NCBI GenBank assembly: GCA_964464755.1 | Contig: CAYXGZ010000017.1 | Location: forward strand, 3,859 to 67,858 | Source: CAYXGZ01 sp964464755 | GTDB lineage: Bacteria; Planctomycetota; MHYJ01; JACPRB01 | Direction of reading: 5' to 3' | DNA: 64,000 bases | Shown here: in pieces, positions 30,735-39,131 of the stretch | Position numbering within the stretch: position 1 is the first letter of the stretch | Layout of the letters: the number at the start of each line of letters is the position of its first letter | Notes under the pieces: generated by a model | The model's database searches: none | What the model was told of the DNA's origin: nothing | What the model saw: only the letters and a program-made list of their open reading frames with translations | Position numbers and translations under genes: made by a program

Positions 30735-31855
30735 TACTTGGCCCCCTGCCACTCGGTGCGCCGGCCGAGGAGGGCCCGGCCCGCCGCGCGGGACAGCGCC
30801 GCGGCCGCGAAGAGCGATCCCGGAATACACCCAAGGGAAAACCCCGAGACCCCGAAGGCCCCGTAGACGGCCGCCGCGCCGAGCTGGGCGACCAGCAGCG
30901 CCCCGCCCCAGGCCGCCGCCGCGAGCCCCCACCCCGGCCCCAGGGCCAGCGACGCCGCGAGCCCCGCCGCGGGCGCGAGGCCGAGCCACGCCGCCGCGAG
31001 CGCCGCGAACGCGAGCCGCGGGAATCCCCCGAGCGTCCCCCGGAAGTTCCGCGTCCAGCCGTCCCACGACTCCCCCGCCGTCCCGTACATCCGCGTCCGC
31101 ACCAGGCCCCGGTTGTCGAGCACCCGCACCTCCGCCCCCGCCGCCTTCGCGAGACGGGCCAGCTCGACGTCGTCGTTCGCCCGCCCCCGCACCGCCGCGT
31201 GCCCGCCGAGCCGCGCGTAGAGCTCGCGCCGGATGTAGAGGAAGGCGCCGTTGGCGTACGCGGAGTCCGGATCCCCCACCCCCAGCCCGAGCAGCAGCGC
31301 GATCGCGCAGGGGGGATCCACGATCCGCTCCCGCCAGGTCGGCAGCTCCAGCCGCGGCAGCACGCTGAGCAGCTCCGCCCCCGAGCGCGCCGCCTCCGCC
31401 GCGGCGCCGGGCAGCGCCCGCGTCGAGACGAAGTCGCAGTCCGCGTCGGTGAAGAGGATCCACGACCCGGTCGCCGCCTCCACGCCCCGGGACAGCGCGT
31501 GGTTCTGCCCGCCCCAGCCCTCCGGCAGCGAGGTCACGTGCACGACCTTCAGCTTCCCCGGGAACTCCGCGGCGAGCCGGTCCAGGATCGCCCCCGTCCC
31601 GTCCGCGCTCCGGTCGTCGACGACGACCACCTCGAAGTCCGGGTGCTCCTGCGCGAGCAGGGACCTCACCGCGCGCTCGATGCCCTCCGCCTCGTCCTTG
31701 GCGGCGACGACGACGGACACCCTCGGCGCGCCGTCCGGCGCGGGCCCGGCCTGCAGCGTCGGCAGCGTCGCCGCGATCGAGCGCAGGCGGGCCAGGAGGA
31801 CGATCCACGCGAGCGCCGCGAGGCCCGCGGCGGCCGCGGCGAGGGTCGGCAGCAT
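30731..31855 (-). CDS. Membrane glycosyltransferase, family 2 (HpnI/HpnB-like)
   Basis: 374 residues. An N-terminal membrane helix leads into a GT-A domain: VSVVVAAKDEAEGIERAVRSLL, VVVVDDRSADGT, TDADCDF (the DxD metal motif), and a Q/R-x-x-R-W-like region RNFRGTLGG. It ends with three or four helices (FAALAAAWLGLAPAAGLAA and following). The pattern EGWGGQNHALSRGVEAA is typical of the branch that includes hopanoid-associated HpnB/HpnI. Sugar and acceptor are unknown. It begins just downstream of the small gene at 31860, so the two may be co-transcribed. Confidence 0.87.
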   Translation of the reverse strand: MLPTLAAAAAGLAALAWIVLLARLRSIAATLPTLQAGPAPDGAPRVSVVVAAKDEAEGIERAVRSLLAQEHPDFEVVVVDDRSADGTGAILDRLAAEFPGKLKVVHVTSLPEGWGGQNHALSRGVEAATGSWILFTDADCDFVSTRALPGAAAEAARSGAELLSVLPRLELPTWRERIVDPPCAIALLLGLGVGDPDSAYANGAFLYIRRELYARLGGHAAVRGRANDDVELARLAKAAGAEVRVLDNRGLVRTRMYGTAGESWDGWTRNFRGTLGGFPRLAFAALAAAWLGLAPAAGLAASLALGPGWGLAAAAWGGALLVAQLGAAAVYGAFGVSGFSLGCIPGSLFAAAALSRAAGRALLGRRTEWQGAKY

Positions 31856-31859
31856 CCGC

Positions 31860-32219
31860 CTAGGCCCGGGGCGGGCCGGACTCCCGGCCCTCGGGCACGT
31901 TCTCGAACCAGTGCCAGCCCAGGACGGTCCCGTCCTTGGCCCGGGACAGCACGCCGACGTAGCGGTCGGCGTCCCCCGCGTGGTGGTAGGCCCACTCGAC
32001 GTACGCGATCCAGTCCTGCTTGCGCTCCTCGGACCCGTAGCGGGCGTACCACGGCTGCTCGGGATCGAGGCCCCACATGCCCGGGGCGATCTCGTTCCCG
32101 TCGTCGAGGATCTCGTCCGGCTCGCCGAAGGCGGAGCGCAGCTCGTCCAGCGTCGGGAGCGCGGCCGAGTCCCGGTGGGATTCGAGGAAGGCCCAGAGGC
32201 CCGCCCGGTTCGTGCCCAT
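31860..32219 (-). CDS. Small protein of unknown function (119 residues)
   Basis: A soluble acidic protein rich in Trp and aromatic residues (GLWAFLESH, GMWGLDPEQPWYARYG, DWIAYVEWAYHHAGD, LGWHWFENVPEG). No known family is recognised. The start at 32219 is supported by a TAGCAT box seven bases upstream. It is the first gene of a two-gene minus-strand unit with the glycosyltransferase and is divergent from the selenoprotein gene. Confidence 0.65.
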   Translation of the reverse strand: MGTNRAGLWAFLESHRDSAALPTLDELRSAFGEPDEILDDGNEIAPGMWGLDPEQPWYARYGSEERKQDWIAYVEWAYHHAGDADRYVGVLSRAKDGTVLGWHWFENVPEGRESGPPRA

Positions 32220-32226
32220 GCCCGCG

Positions 32227-32232
32227 ATGCTA
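32227..32232 (-). promoter_or_regulatory. TAGCAT -10 box for the 119-residue gene
   Basis: On the minus strand TAGCAT ends seven bases before the ATG at 32219. Confidence 0.45.
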
Positions 32233-32279
32233 CCACGCGGCCGGGGCCGCCGTGGTAGGATGCCCGCCTGGGAGTCACC

Positions 32280-34691
32280 ATGCCGCGCTTCCTCGCCTTT
32301 CTCCTTCTCCTCCTTCCCGCCGTCCAGGATCCGCCGCCCGCCCCCGACCTCCCCGCGCTCAAGGCCGCGAAGCTCAAGTCCGCCTTCCTCTCCAAGGCCC
32401 CCTGGCTGGTCGATTTCGCCAAGGCGAAGGAGGCCGCGGCCGCCTCCGGCCGGCCGATCTTCGCCTACGTCACCCGCTCCTTCGCGAGCTGAAGCTACTG
32501 CGAGCAGCTGGAGAACGGGGCGTTCTCCGAGGCCGACTTCGCCGCCTTCGCGGAGGGCGTCGTCGCCTACTGCCACGTCGATTCCAAGGTCCCCGGCGAC
32601 GCCGACTGGGCCTCGGAGTTCCACCTCCCGGGCCACCCGTCGATCCTCGTCCTCGACGCCAAGGGCCGCTTCGCCGCCCGCGACGACGGCCGCCGCACCC
32701 TCGCCGCCTTCAAGGAGCTCGTCGCCCAGGGCGCGGGCACGATCGACCTGCGCCGAAAGGCCGAGGCGGGCGACCGCGCCGCCGCGCTCGATCTCCTCGT
32801 GTTCCTCCTCGGCTTCGAGGCGGTCCGTCCCGACGAACGCAAGGCCCTGGACGCCCTGCTCGGCGAGCTCGCCCCCGCGGAGCGCGCCCGGCTCGACCTC
32901 GCCGAGGGCCGCCCGCGGTTCCGGGCGCAGCTCAACCGCCAGCAGCTCGTCGAGGCCTGGGAGACCGGGGTCGAGCTCCTGAAGCACGCGCCCGACGACG
33001 CCGAGTTCCTCGTCCCGCTGGCCTGGATCGCGCAGTACCGCCACCGCGACCCGGCGACGGCGATCGAGTACGGCGAGCGGGCCGTGGCGAAGGTCGGGGG
33101 CGACGTCCGCCTCCGCCGCACGCTGGCCGACGCGTACCGCGCCGCGGCCGCGACGCCGCTGGCCGTGCGGCACCTCCGCGCCGTCCTCGAGAAGGACCCG
33201 GAGTCCAAGCCCGTCCTCGCCGAGCTCAAGGGCCTCGCCCCCTACGGCATGGACGCCTACGAGGAGCTCGCGACCGCCGAGTGGGCCGGGTACACCGGGA
33301 CCCGCTACCGCGTCGCCGGATCGGCACGCGACGTGGCCCAGACCCAGGGCCGGCGGCACTGGATCTTCCGCCGCGACGGGGCCTTCGCGTTCGCGCTCTA
33401 CGACCTCGAGCAGCCGGGCGGCAAGACCGAGCTCGTGCTCGGGTGCCCCCACGGCGTGGATTCGGTGCGGACCTTCGATGCGGCCCCGGCCGAGGAGGCC
33501 GTCGACGCGATCGTGCGCGAGATCGTCGCCGCCGCGCCGGAGCACCTCGAGGCGCTCTCGCTGCGCCGGCTGAGCTGCCTGCCCGCGCAGTCGATCGTCG
33601 TCGCGCGCGGTCTCGGGAAGGACCCGAAGAACCAGAAGCTCCTCGCCCTGCAGAAGGACCTGAAGTCCTGGGGCTGGGACCGCCTCGAGAGCGGCGAACC
33701 CGTCGCGGCCGGGGAGCTGTCGCGGCGCCGCCACCGGCCGACCGGCACGCCGGAGGCCGCCGCGCCCAGGGTGCCGCTGGCCTGGACCTGGGAGTCGAAG
33801 GACGGCCGGCTCGTCCGCCACGTCGCGCTCTACCCCGCGAGGGAGCCCGCGAAGCACGCGATGCTCTGGGCCGTGCGCCCCGACGGGAATTTCCTGCTGC
33901 GGCGCTTCGCCGAGGTCCCGGCCGAGGCGGAGATCGAGAAGCTGCTCGACGCGGGCGACGCGTCGCTGGAACCCTGGGGCCGGGCCCGGGCCGAGCAGGG
34001 CCGGGGCGAGCGCTTCGACCGCAACAACGCGTGCTTCGACCTCGCGGCGACCCTCTACGGCGAGGCCCTGAAGAAGGACCCCGGCTCGATCGGAGTGCAC
34101 ATCGACCTCGTGCGCTGCTCGCTGGCCGCGACGGACCGCGAGCCCGATCCCGCCGCGGCCGCCCCCTGGTACGCCCGGGGCCTGGCGTCGGCCCGGAAGC
34201 TGGCCCGCGAGGGCGCGCTCGACCCCGAGTCCAAGGTCGCGCTCGCCGTCTTCCTCCACCGCTTCGGCGCGCACCCCGTCGCCGTCGAGCTGCTCAACGC
34301 CGCGGGCGATCCGCCGGGGCTCCGGGGCCGGGCGCCCGAGCTCCTGCAGCTCCTGAAGACGACGGGCGAGGACCGCTGGGAGGAGCTCCCCGCGTTCGAG
34401 GCGGGCGGCTTCGGCTTTCGATCGTTCCGCCGCTCCCCGGCCGCGGGCTCGCCCCCGCCCGCCGAGGGCCTCCGGGTCGCGGAGCACTGCTTCGTCGCCA
34501 GCGTCAAGGGCGCCTACGCGTTCACGATGTCCTACCGCGTGCTCCGGATGAAGGACGCGGTCGTGCGGGACCTCGCCGTCTCGCGCTTCGAGCAGCCGGC
34601 CGTCCTGCGCTCCTACGCCGCGGACCCGACGCTCGACGAGCTCAAGGCCGAGATCCCCAAGGTGCTCGAGTCGCTCGGAGTCGCCAAGTGA
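32280..34691 (+). CDS. Candidate selenoprotein: secreted thioredoxin-like protein with a UxxC motif and TPR-like region
   Basis: 803 residues if the in-frame TGA at codon 71 is read as selenocysteine. A signal peptide (MPRFLAFLLLLLPAVQD) precedes a thioredoxin-like domain (about 45-150): RPIFAYVTRSFAS, then Sec71-Ser-Tyr-Cys74, EQLENGAFSEADF, and GHPSILVLDAKGRF with the cis-Pro. Thioredoxin_7-type proteins have CxxC exactly where U-S-Y-C falls here. The frame stays open for 733 codons beyond the TGA, with unchanged codon use. A 7-bp hairpin lies 17 bases after the TGA. Later come helical repeats (about 200-275) and a long C-terminal half of unknown fold. GGGAG precedes the ATG. The alternative is a nonsense mutation or a base error of TGC to TGA. 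Confidence 0.82.
32490..32492 (+). other. In-frame TGA, predicted selenocysteine codon (Sec71)
   Basis: TGA followed by AGC TAC TGC gives U-S-Y-C at the position of the thioredoxin CxxC. The reading frame from 32280 to 34691 is a whole number of codons with no other stop. Confidence 0.8.
32510..32528 (+). promoter_or_regulatory. Bacterial SECIS-like hairpin
   Basis: GGAGAAC (32510-32516) pairs perfectly with GTTCTCC (32522-32528) around the loop GGGGC. The loop begins 24 bases after the TGA, inside the range of bacterial SECIS elements, and starts with G as SelB-binding loops usually do. A T-G wobble extends the stem by one pair. Confidence 0.72.
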
Positions 34692-34702
34692 GGGCCCCCG
34701 CC

Positions 34703-35329
34703 ATGAAGACCGCCGCGATCCTCCTGCTCCTGCTGGCCGGCTCCGCCGTCGCGGAGGCCCAGTGCTCCACCTGCGGCCGCTTCCACGGCGGCGCGCCGAG
34801 CTCGTCGGAGGTCCGGAAGTCCGCGCAGCAGTCGGAGCGGAAGTCGCAGGAGCTCTACGACCGGTACCGGGAGCAGGCCGCGGCCTCGGAGCGCGCCTAC
34901 CAGGAGGCGGCCGGGGCGCGCATCGCCGAGATCCGGGAGGCCGAGGCGAAGCGCCTCGGGACCAGCCCCGAGCGGGTGCCCGACCCGGTCCGCGAGCGCA
35001 CGCTGCAGGCGCTGAGCGAGAACGCGGCGAACCGCGCGATCCTCGAGTCGGCCGGCGCGGCGATGGCGAAGGCCGAGGCGGCCCCGAAGGACCCGAAGCG
35101 TCCGCCCCCGCCCGAGACCTCCGTGCTCCTCGGCGCCGAGGCGTCGCGGATGCGCGTCAAGCTCGCCGAGACGCTCAAGGAGCTCGACGTCCGGGAGGCG
35201 GCGGAGAAGAAGGTCGAGGACGTGAAGCAGCGCGTGCAGGAGGCCTACGAGAAGCTCCGCAAGCCCGTGGACGACCTCAAGCGCGACCTCCGCGAGCTCC
35301 TGATGCAGGACGAGGAGGAGAAGAAGTGA
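34703..35329 (+). CDS. Secreted coiled-coil protein with an N-terminal CxxC
   Basis: 208 residues. The signal peptide (MKTAAILLLLLAGSAVAEA) is followed by QCSTCGRFHGG, then a long charged coiled coil (about 35-100 and 145-208, many Glu/Lys/Arg/Ala) split by a Pro-rich linker (PKRPPPPET). No family is recognised. A GTG at 34688 overlapping the previous stop in GTGA could also start translation, adding five residues; the ATG is preferred because it opens a normal signal peptide. Second gene of the selenoprotein operon. Confidence 0.72.
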   Translation: MKTAAILLLLLAGSAVAEAQCSTCGRFHGGAPSSSEVRKSAQQSERKSQELYDRYREQAAASERAYQEAAGARIAEIREAEAKRLGTSPERVPDPVRERTLQALSENAANRAILESAGAAMAKAEAAPKDPKRPPPPETSVLLGAEASRMRVKLAETLKELDVREAAEKKVEDVKQRVQEAYEKLRKPVDDLKRDLRELLMQDEEEKK

Positions 35330-35943
35330 GGCCCCTCGCCGTCGTCGCGATGCTCGCGCTGCTGGCGGCGGGCTGCTCGAGGAAGCCCGCCTTCCCCCAG
35401 CCCCCGAAACCGGTCGCCGGGGCCGCCTACTTCCCGCTCAATCCCGGAGAGACGCTCGCCTTCCGCGGCGGCACGGGCATCGGCGCCGGCCCGATCGACG
35501 ACGAGCGGCAGGAGTGGCTCGTGGCGGCCTCGACGGCGCCGGACGGGCAGGAGGGCTGCACGATCGACCGGCAGGGCCGGGGCCTGATCAACGCGATCAC
35601 GATGCACGTCGCGTGGCGGCCCGAGGGCCTCGTCACCTGGTCGGGGATGTTCGGCGTGTCGAAGACCGAGTTCTCGCCGCCCTTCGTCGAGCTGCCGGCC
35701 ACGATCGCCCCGGGAGCGAGGTGGACCTGGAGCGGGACCTCCAAGGGCGTGTCCCTCGACGCGGAGAGCGTCCTCGAGGGGCTCGAGAAGATCAAGGTCC
35801 CCGCCGGCGAGTTCACGTGCCTGCGCATCCGCCGCCGGGTGGGTCCGTCCACGCTGCTGCACTGGTACGCGGAGGGCCGGGGCCTGGTCCGCGTCGACAT
35901 GGAGAACCCCGGCGGCCGCGTCCACCTGGAGCGCGACAAGTGA
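35326..35943 (+). CDS. Lipoprotein of unknown function
   Basis: 205 residues. The signal ends in a lipobox (LALLAAGCSRK), so the mature N-terminus is a lipidated Cys. The rest is beta-rich (YFPLNPGETLAFRGG, WTWSGTSKGVSLDAESVLEGLEKI, AGEFTCLRIRRRV, HWYAEGRGLVRVDM) and resembles the general layout of the secreted protein at 44642, whose strands show KVPAGEF-like and WYAxGxGLV-like positions. The GTG start overlaps the preceding TGA by four bases. Third gene of the selenoprotein operon. Confidence 0.75.
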   Translation: MRPLAVVAMLALLAAGCSRKPAFPQPPKPVAGAAYFPLNPGETLAFRGGTGIGAGPIDDERQEWLVAASTAPDGQEGCTIDRQGRGLINAITMHVAWRPEGLVTWSGMFGVSKTEFSPPFVELPATIAPGARWTWSGTSKGVSLDAESVLEGLEKIKVPAGEFTCLRIRRRVGPSTLLHWYAEGRGLVRVDMENPGGRVHLERDK

Positions 35944-36305
35944 GCGGCGCCTGCTGCCCGGACTGCGGGGAGTACTGGCTCGAGGGGCCGCCCGACCGCG
36001 CGACCTGCGCGATCTGCGGGTGGACCGGGGACACGGGGCCGCTCGGCCGGAGCTGGCCGGTCGACGACCCCGACGCGCCCGACCTCCGCGCGCTGAAGCT
36101 CGCCGGGAAGCTCTACTTCGTGAAGATCCGCTTCGACGAAAAGCTCAACGAGGACGTCGTCTTCGACGTGATGGAGGTCCTCGGCCTGGACGGCGCCTCG
36201 CACTCGGGCGGGCGCATGATCCTCCAGCTCCCCGCGCGGCCGGACGACGCGACGCTCGGCCGCCTCCGCGCCGTCAAGGGCGTGCTGGACCTCTCCGTCA
36301 CCTGA
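35940..36305 (+). CDS. Small zinc-ribbon protein
   Basis: 121 residues starting at a GTG that overlaps the preceding stop in GTGA. The N-terminal 30 residues hold two CxxC pairs (CCPDCGEYW and CAICGWTG) forming a likely zinc ribbon. The remaining 80 residues look like a small alpha/beta ferredoxin-like domain (KLYFVKIRFDEKLNEDVVFDVMEVLGL, then RLRAVKGVLDLSV). No signal peptide, so cytoplasmic, unlike the three genes before it. Function unknown; last gene of the operon. Confidence 0.72.
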   Translation: MSGACCPDCGEYWLEGPPDRATCAICGWTGDTGPLGRSWPVDDPDAPDLRALKLAGKLYFVKIRFDEKLNEDVVFDVMEVLGLDGASHSGGRMILQLPARPDDATLGRLRAVKGVLDLSVT

Positions 36306-36361
36306 TTCCGGGAACTTCCCCCGCCGGGCGTCGTACGTTCTCCACTTGAGGAGGATGGGCC

Positions 36362-37231
36362 ATGAAACGCATCGCCTTTTTCGCCCTGCTGGCCGCGCTG
36401 CCGCTGTCCGCCGACGAGGTCCACCTCAAGGGGGGGACCCGCGTCAAGGGGATCGCGGAGGAGTCCGGGGGCCGCGTCGTCATCCGCACCCTCGACGGCC
36501 AGGCGTCCTACGACGCGGACCAGGTCGAGCGGATCGACCGCTCGGTGGCCTCCCCCCTCGAGGAGTACCTCGCCCTCGAGCGGAAGGCCGCCACGCCCGC
36601 CGACTTCGTCCGCCTGGCCGACTGGGTCCGCCGCCAGGGCGGCGTGACGCGGATCGCGCCGAACGTCCGCCGCGCGGCGGAACTCGCCACGAAGGAGAAC
36701 CTGCCGGGCCTCGTCGAGGCCGCCCGGGCCTCCGCGCTCGGCGGCGCCCTGAAGCCCGCCTGGGAACGCGTGCTGGCCCTCGACCCCGGGCACGCGGGCG
36801 CCCGCGAGGCGCTGGGGCAGCGCGTCCACGACGGGAAGTGGATGACGCCCGACGAGGTCCTGGCCGCCACGGGCCACGTCCTCTTCGAGGGCCGCTGGGT
36901 CACCCCGGCCGAGCGCGACGCGGTCCTCGCGGAGCGGCGCCTCGGCGTCGAGGACGCGCAGAAGGCGCTGAATTCCGATTTGCTGAAGCTGGAGGACCTG
37001 CGCCGCTCCCTCGAGGAGCTGAAGCGGGAGCTCGAGGCGAAGCGCCTCGACCTGGCCGAGCGCGAGGCGAAGCTGGCGGTCTGGGAGAAGGCCCAGGCGG
37101 CGGAGTCGGCCTGGAGGCCCTGCCACGACTGCGGGGGGCGCTTCCAGGGAGGCCACTTCTGCGCCAAGCAACTGACGCACTGCGGGACCTGCGGCGGGTA
37201 CTTCCCCGGCGGGCATCGCTGCCGGCGCTAG
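36362..37231 (+). CDS. Secreted protein with C-terminal repeated CxxCG-F-GG-C motifs
   Basis: 289 residues. A signal peptide (MKRIAFFALLAALPLSADE) is followed by a small beta segment (HLKGGTRVKGIAEESGGRVVIRT), helical repeats including DGKWMTPDEV and EGRWVTPAER, and a coiled coil (about 195-245). The last 40 residues contain CHDCGGRFQGGHFC and CGTCGGYFPGGHRC, two near-copies that could each bind zinc or form disulfides. GAGGAGG lies six bases before the ATG. The stop shares CTAG with the convergent GNAT gene. Confidence 0.75.
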   Translation: MKRIAFFALLAALPLSADEVHLKGGTRVKGIAEESGGRVVIRTLDGQASYDADQVERIDRSVASPLEEYLALERKAATPADFVRLADWVRRQGGVTRIAPNVRRAAELATKENLPGLVEAARASALGGALKPAWERVLALDPGHAGAREALGQRVHDGKWMTPDEVLAATGHVLFEGRWVTPAERDAVLAERRLGVEDAQKALNSDLLKLEDLRRSLEELKRELEAKRLDLAEREAKLAVWEKAQAAESAWRPCHDCGGRFQGGHFCAKQLTHCGTCGGYFPGGHRCRR

Positions 37232-37740
37232 GCCAGCTTCGCGTAGAGGATCGAGTTGCGCCAGGCGCCGTGGAGGAGCTTGTGCTCCCGCAGCAGCCCC
37301 TCGCGCCGCATCCCGACCTTCTCGAGCACGCGGATCGACGCCGGGTTCTCCGGGTCGACGTGCGCGATGCAGCGGTGCACGCCCAGGGGCCCGAAGCCCA
37401 GCTCGAGGAGCCCCGCCGCGATCTCGGTCGCGTAGCCCCGGCCCCAGGCGGGCCGGACCACCAGGTAGCCCAGCTCCCCCTCGCTCGGGCGGTGGGGGTG
37501 GATCTTGAAGTCGCAGGCCCCGACGAGCCGCCCGGTGCTGCGCTCCTCCGCGGCCAGCACGGTGACGCCCGGCCCCGGGCCGGCGATCGTCCTCCGCAGC
37601 CAATCGGCCGTGCCCGCCAGGTCCTCCGGGCCGAACTCGAGGAAGCGCGTCACCTCGCGGTCGGCCGTGTAGGCCCGCACGTCCTCGAGGTCCGAGGCGC
37701 GGAACTCCCGCAGGCGCAGGCGGGCGGTGGTCGACTCCAT
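37228..37740 (-). CDS. GNAT-family N-acetyltransferase (RimJ/RimL-like)
   Basis: 170 residues. TTARLRLREFRASDLEDV opens the RimJ/RimL-type fold. The acetyl-CoA loop is RPAWGRGYATEIAAGLLELGFGPLGV (about residues 97-122), and NPASIRVLEKVGMRREGLLRE follows. It resembles the gene at 5015 closely enough to suggest paralogues. Start 37740 is chosen over 37749 because a TAGGAT box covers the latter. The acceptor is unknown. Confidence 0.9.
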   Translation of the reverse strand: MESTTARLRLREFRASDLEDVRAYTADREVTRFLEFGPEDLAGTADWLRRTIAGPGPGVTVLAAEERSTGRLVGACDFKIHPHRPSEGELGYLVVRPAWGRGYATEIAAGLLELGFGPLGVHRCIAHVDPENPASIRVLEKVGMRREGLLREHKLLHGAWRNSILYAKLA

Positions 37741-37747
37741 GGCGGGC

Positions 37748-37753
37748 ATCCTA
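37748..37753 (-). promoter_or_regulatory. TAGGAT -10 box for the second GNAT gene
   Basis: On the minus strand TAGGAT ends seven bases before the ATG at 37740. Confidence 0.5.
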
Positions 37754-37801
37754 AAGGAAGGCGGGCGGCTCCTGTATAGTCCTCGCTACCGGAGGTTCCC
37801 C

Positions 37802-39115
37802 ATGGTCCGACTCGGACGCGCGGCGTTGGCGGCGGCCCTCTTCCTCGGCGCCTGGTCCTCGGCGCTGGCCCAGCAGATCAGCGTGACCGGCGGCGTGCAC
37901 ATCGACGCCAAGGGCGTGCTGCGCTCGGGCGACTCCGTCGACCCCCGCCTCGCCGAGATCCGCGCGAAGGCGGCCAAGGACGGCTCGAAGGAGCAGCTCG
38001 TCTACGTCTCGCTGCCCCGGCTGCTCGCCGAGGCGCGCCGCTGCCAGGAGGCCGGAACGCCCCTGCCCCCCGAGGTCCGCTACGTCGGCGGGATGGTCCG
38101 CCTGCAGTACGTGATCGTCTACCCGGAGCAGAAGGACCTCGTGATCGCGGGCCCCGGGGAGCCCTTCGACGTCGACCTCGCCTACCGCCCGCTCGGCAAG
38201 CGCACGGGCCGGCCGGTGCTGCAGCTCGACGACGTCGTGACGGCCCTGCGCGGGGCGGGGCCCGGAGCGCCGGAGGGGATGATCGGCTGCGACCTCGAGA
38301 CGACCCAGGAGAACGTCGACCGGATCGCCAAGGCCAAGAAGGAGCTCGCGCCCCGCCTGCCGGAGCTCGGCGAGCGCAAGGTCGCGGAGAAGATCGCCGA
38401 GGCCGCGGGCCCCCAGAACGTGCACTACTTCGGCGTGGGCGACGACAACCGCTTCGCGCTGGTCTGCATCGAGGCCGACGTGCTCATGAAGCGCATGTCG
38501 CTGGGCCTGCACAAGACGCCGGTCAAGGCCGTGAAGAGCTACCTCGAGGCGATGTCCGGCCCGCCCCAGCAGCCCCAGCGCTTCGCGTTCGAGTGCGCCT
38601 ACGACGCGCTGTCCGTCTCGCCCGACGGGCTCGTCTTCGAGCTCAAGGGGCCCTCGCTGAAGCTCGTGACCTCGCTCTACTCCGTCGCCAAGCGCGACGT
38701 GGTGCCGGGCGACGTGTCGCCGGCCGCGAAGAAGTTCGCCTCGTCGTTCAGCGAGAACTTCGAGGCGCTGGCCCGCGAGGTGCCCTGCTACGCGGACCTG
38801 GCGAACCTCTCGGACCTCGCGCTGCTCGCGGGGCTGATCGCCCGCGACGGGCTGCACGGGAAGGCGGGCTGGGACCTCGGCTGGGTGCTCGACCGGAAGG
38901 GCTACAAGACGGCCGAGATCGCGGCGCCCAAGCTCGCCGAGACGCTCTGCGCCTGGCGCCGGCACGGCGACCAGACGATCTTCGTGAGCGGCGGCGTGGC
39001 GCTGGTCCCCGGCGACGCGCTGAAGAACCGCGCCGAGGACGCCAAGGGCGCGCTCAAGGACCGGGCCCGCCGCCCCGAGGGCGACGGCTGGCGCTCGACC
39101 GGCGAGCCCAAGTAG
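37802..39115 (+). CDS. Secreted DUF1598-type protein
   Basis: 437 residues. A signal peptide (MVRLGRAALAAALFLGAWSSALAQ) is followed by GGVHIDAKGVLRS, LVYVSLPRLLAEARRC, PPEVRYVGGMVRLQYVIVYPEQKDLVIAGPGEPF and GRPVLQLDDVVTALRG, the layout of DUF1598 proteins known almost only from Planctomycetes. The C-terminal half has Cys pairs (VPCYADL, GCDLETT). Function unknown. A GGAGG site precedes the ATG, with a TATAGT box further upstream, so the message is leadered. Confidence 0.72.
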   Translation: MVRLGRAALAAALFLGAWSSALAQQISVTGGVHIDAKGVLRSGDSVDPRLAEIRAKAAKDGSKEQLVYVSLPRLLAEARRCQEAGTPLPPEVRYVGGMVRLQYVIVYPEQKDLVIAGPGEPFDVDLAYRPLGKRTGRPVLQLDDVVTALRGAGPGAPEGMIGCDLETTQENVDRIAKAKKELAPRLPELGERKVAEKIAEAAGPQNVHYFGVGDDNRFALVCIEADVLMKRMSLGLHKTPVKAVKSYLEAMSGPPQQPQRFAFECAYDALSVSPDGLVFELKGPSLKLVTSLYSVAKRDVVPGDVSPAAKKFASSFSENFEALAREVPCYADLANLSDLALLAGLIARDGLHGKAGWDLGWVLDRKGYKTAEIAAPKLAETLCAWRRHGDQTIFVSGGVALVPGDALKNRAEDAKGALKDRARRPEGDGWRSTGEPK

Positions 39116-39131
39116 GCGACACTCGGGGGCG

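Noticed and set aside
32280..32492. A 70-residue secreted peptide ending at the TGA
   Set aside because: The thioredoxin-like domain continues in frame past the TGA, so the short product would be a truncated fold; Sec readthrough explains the data better.
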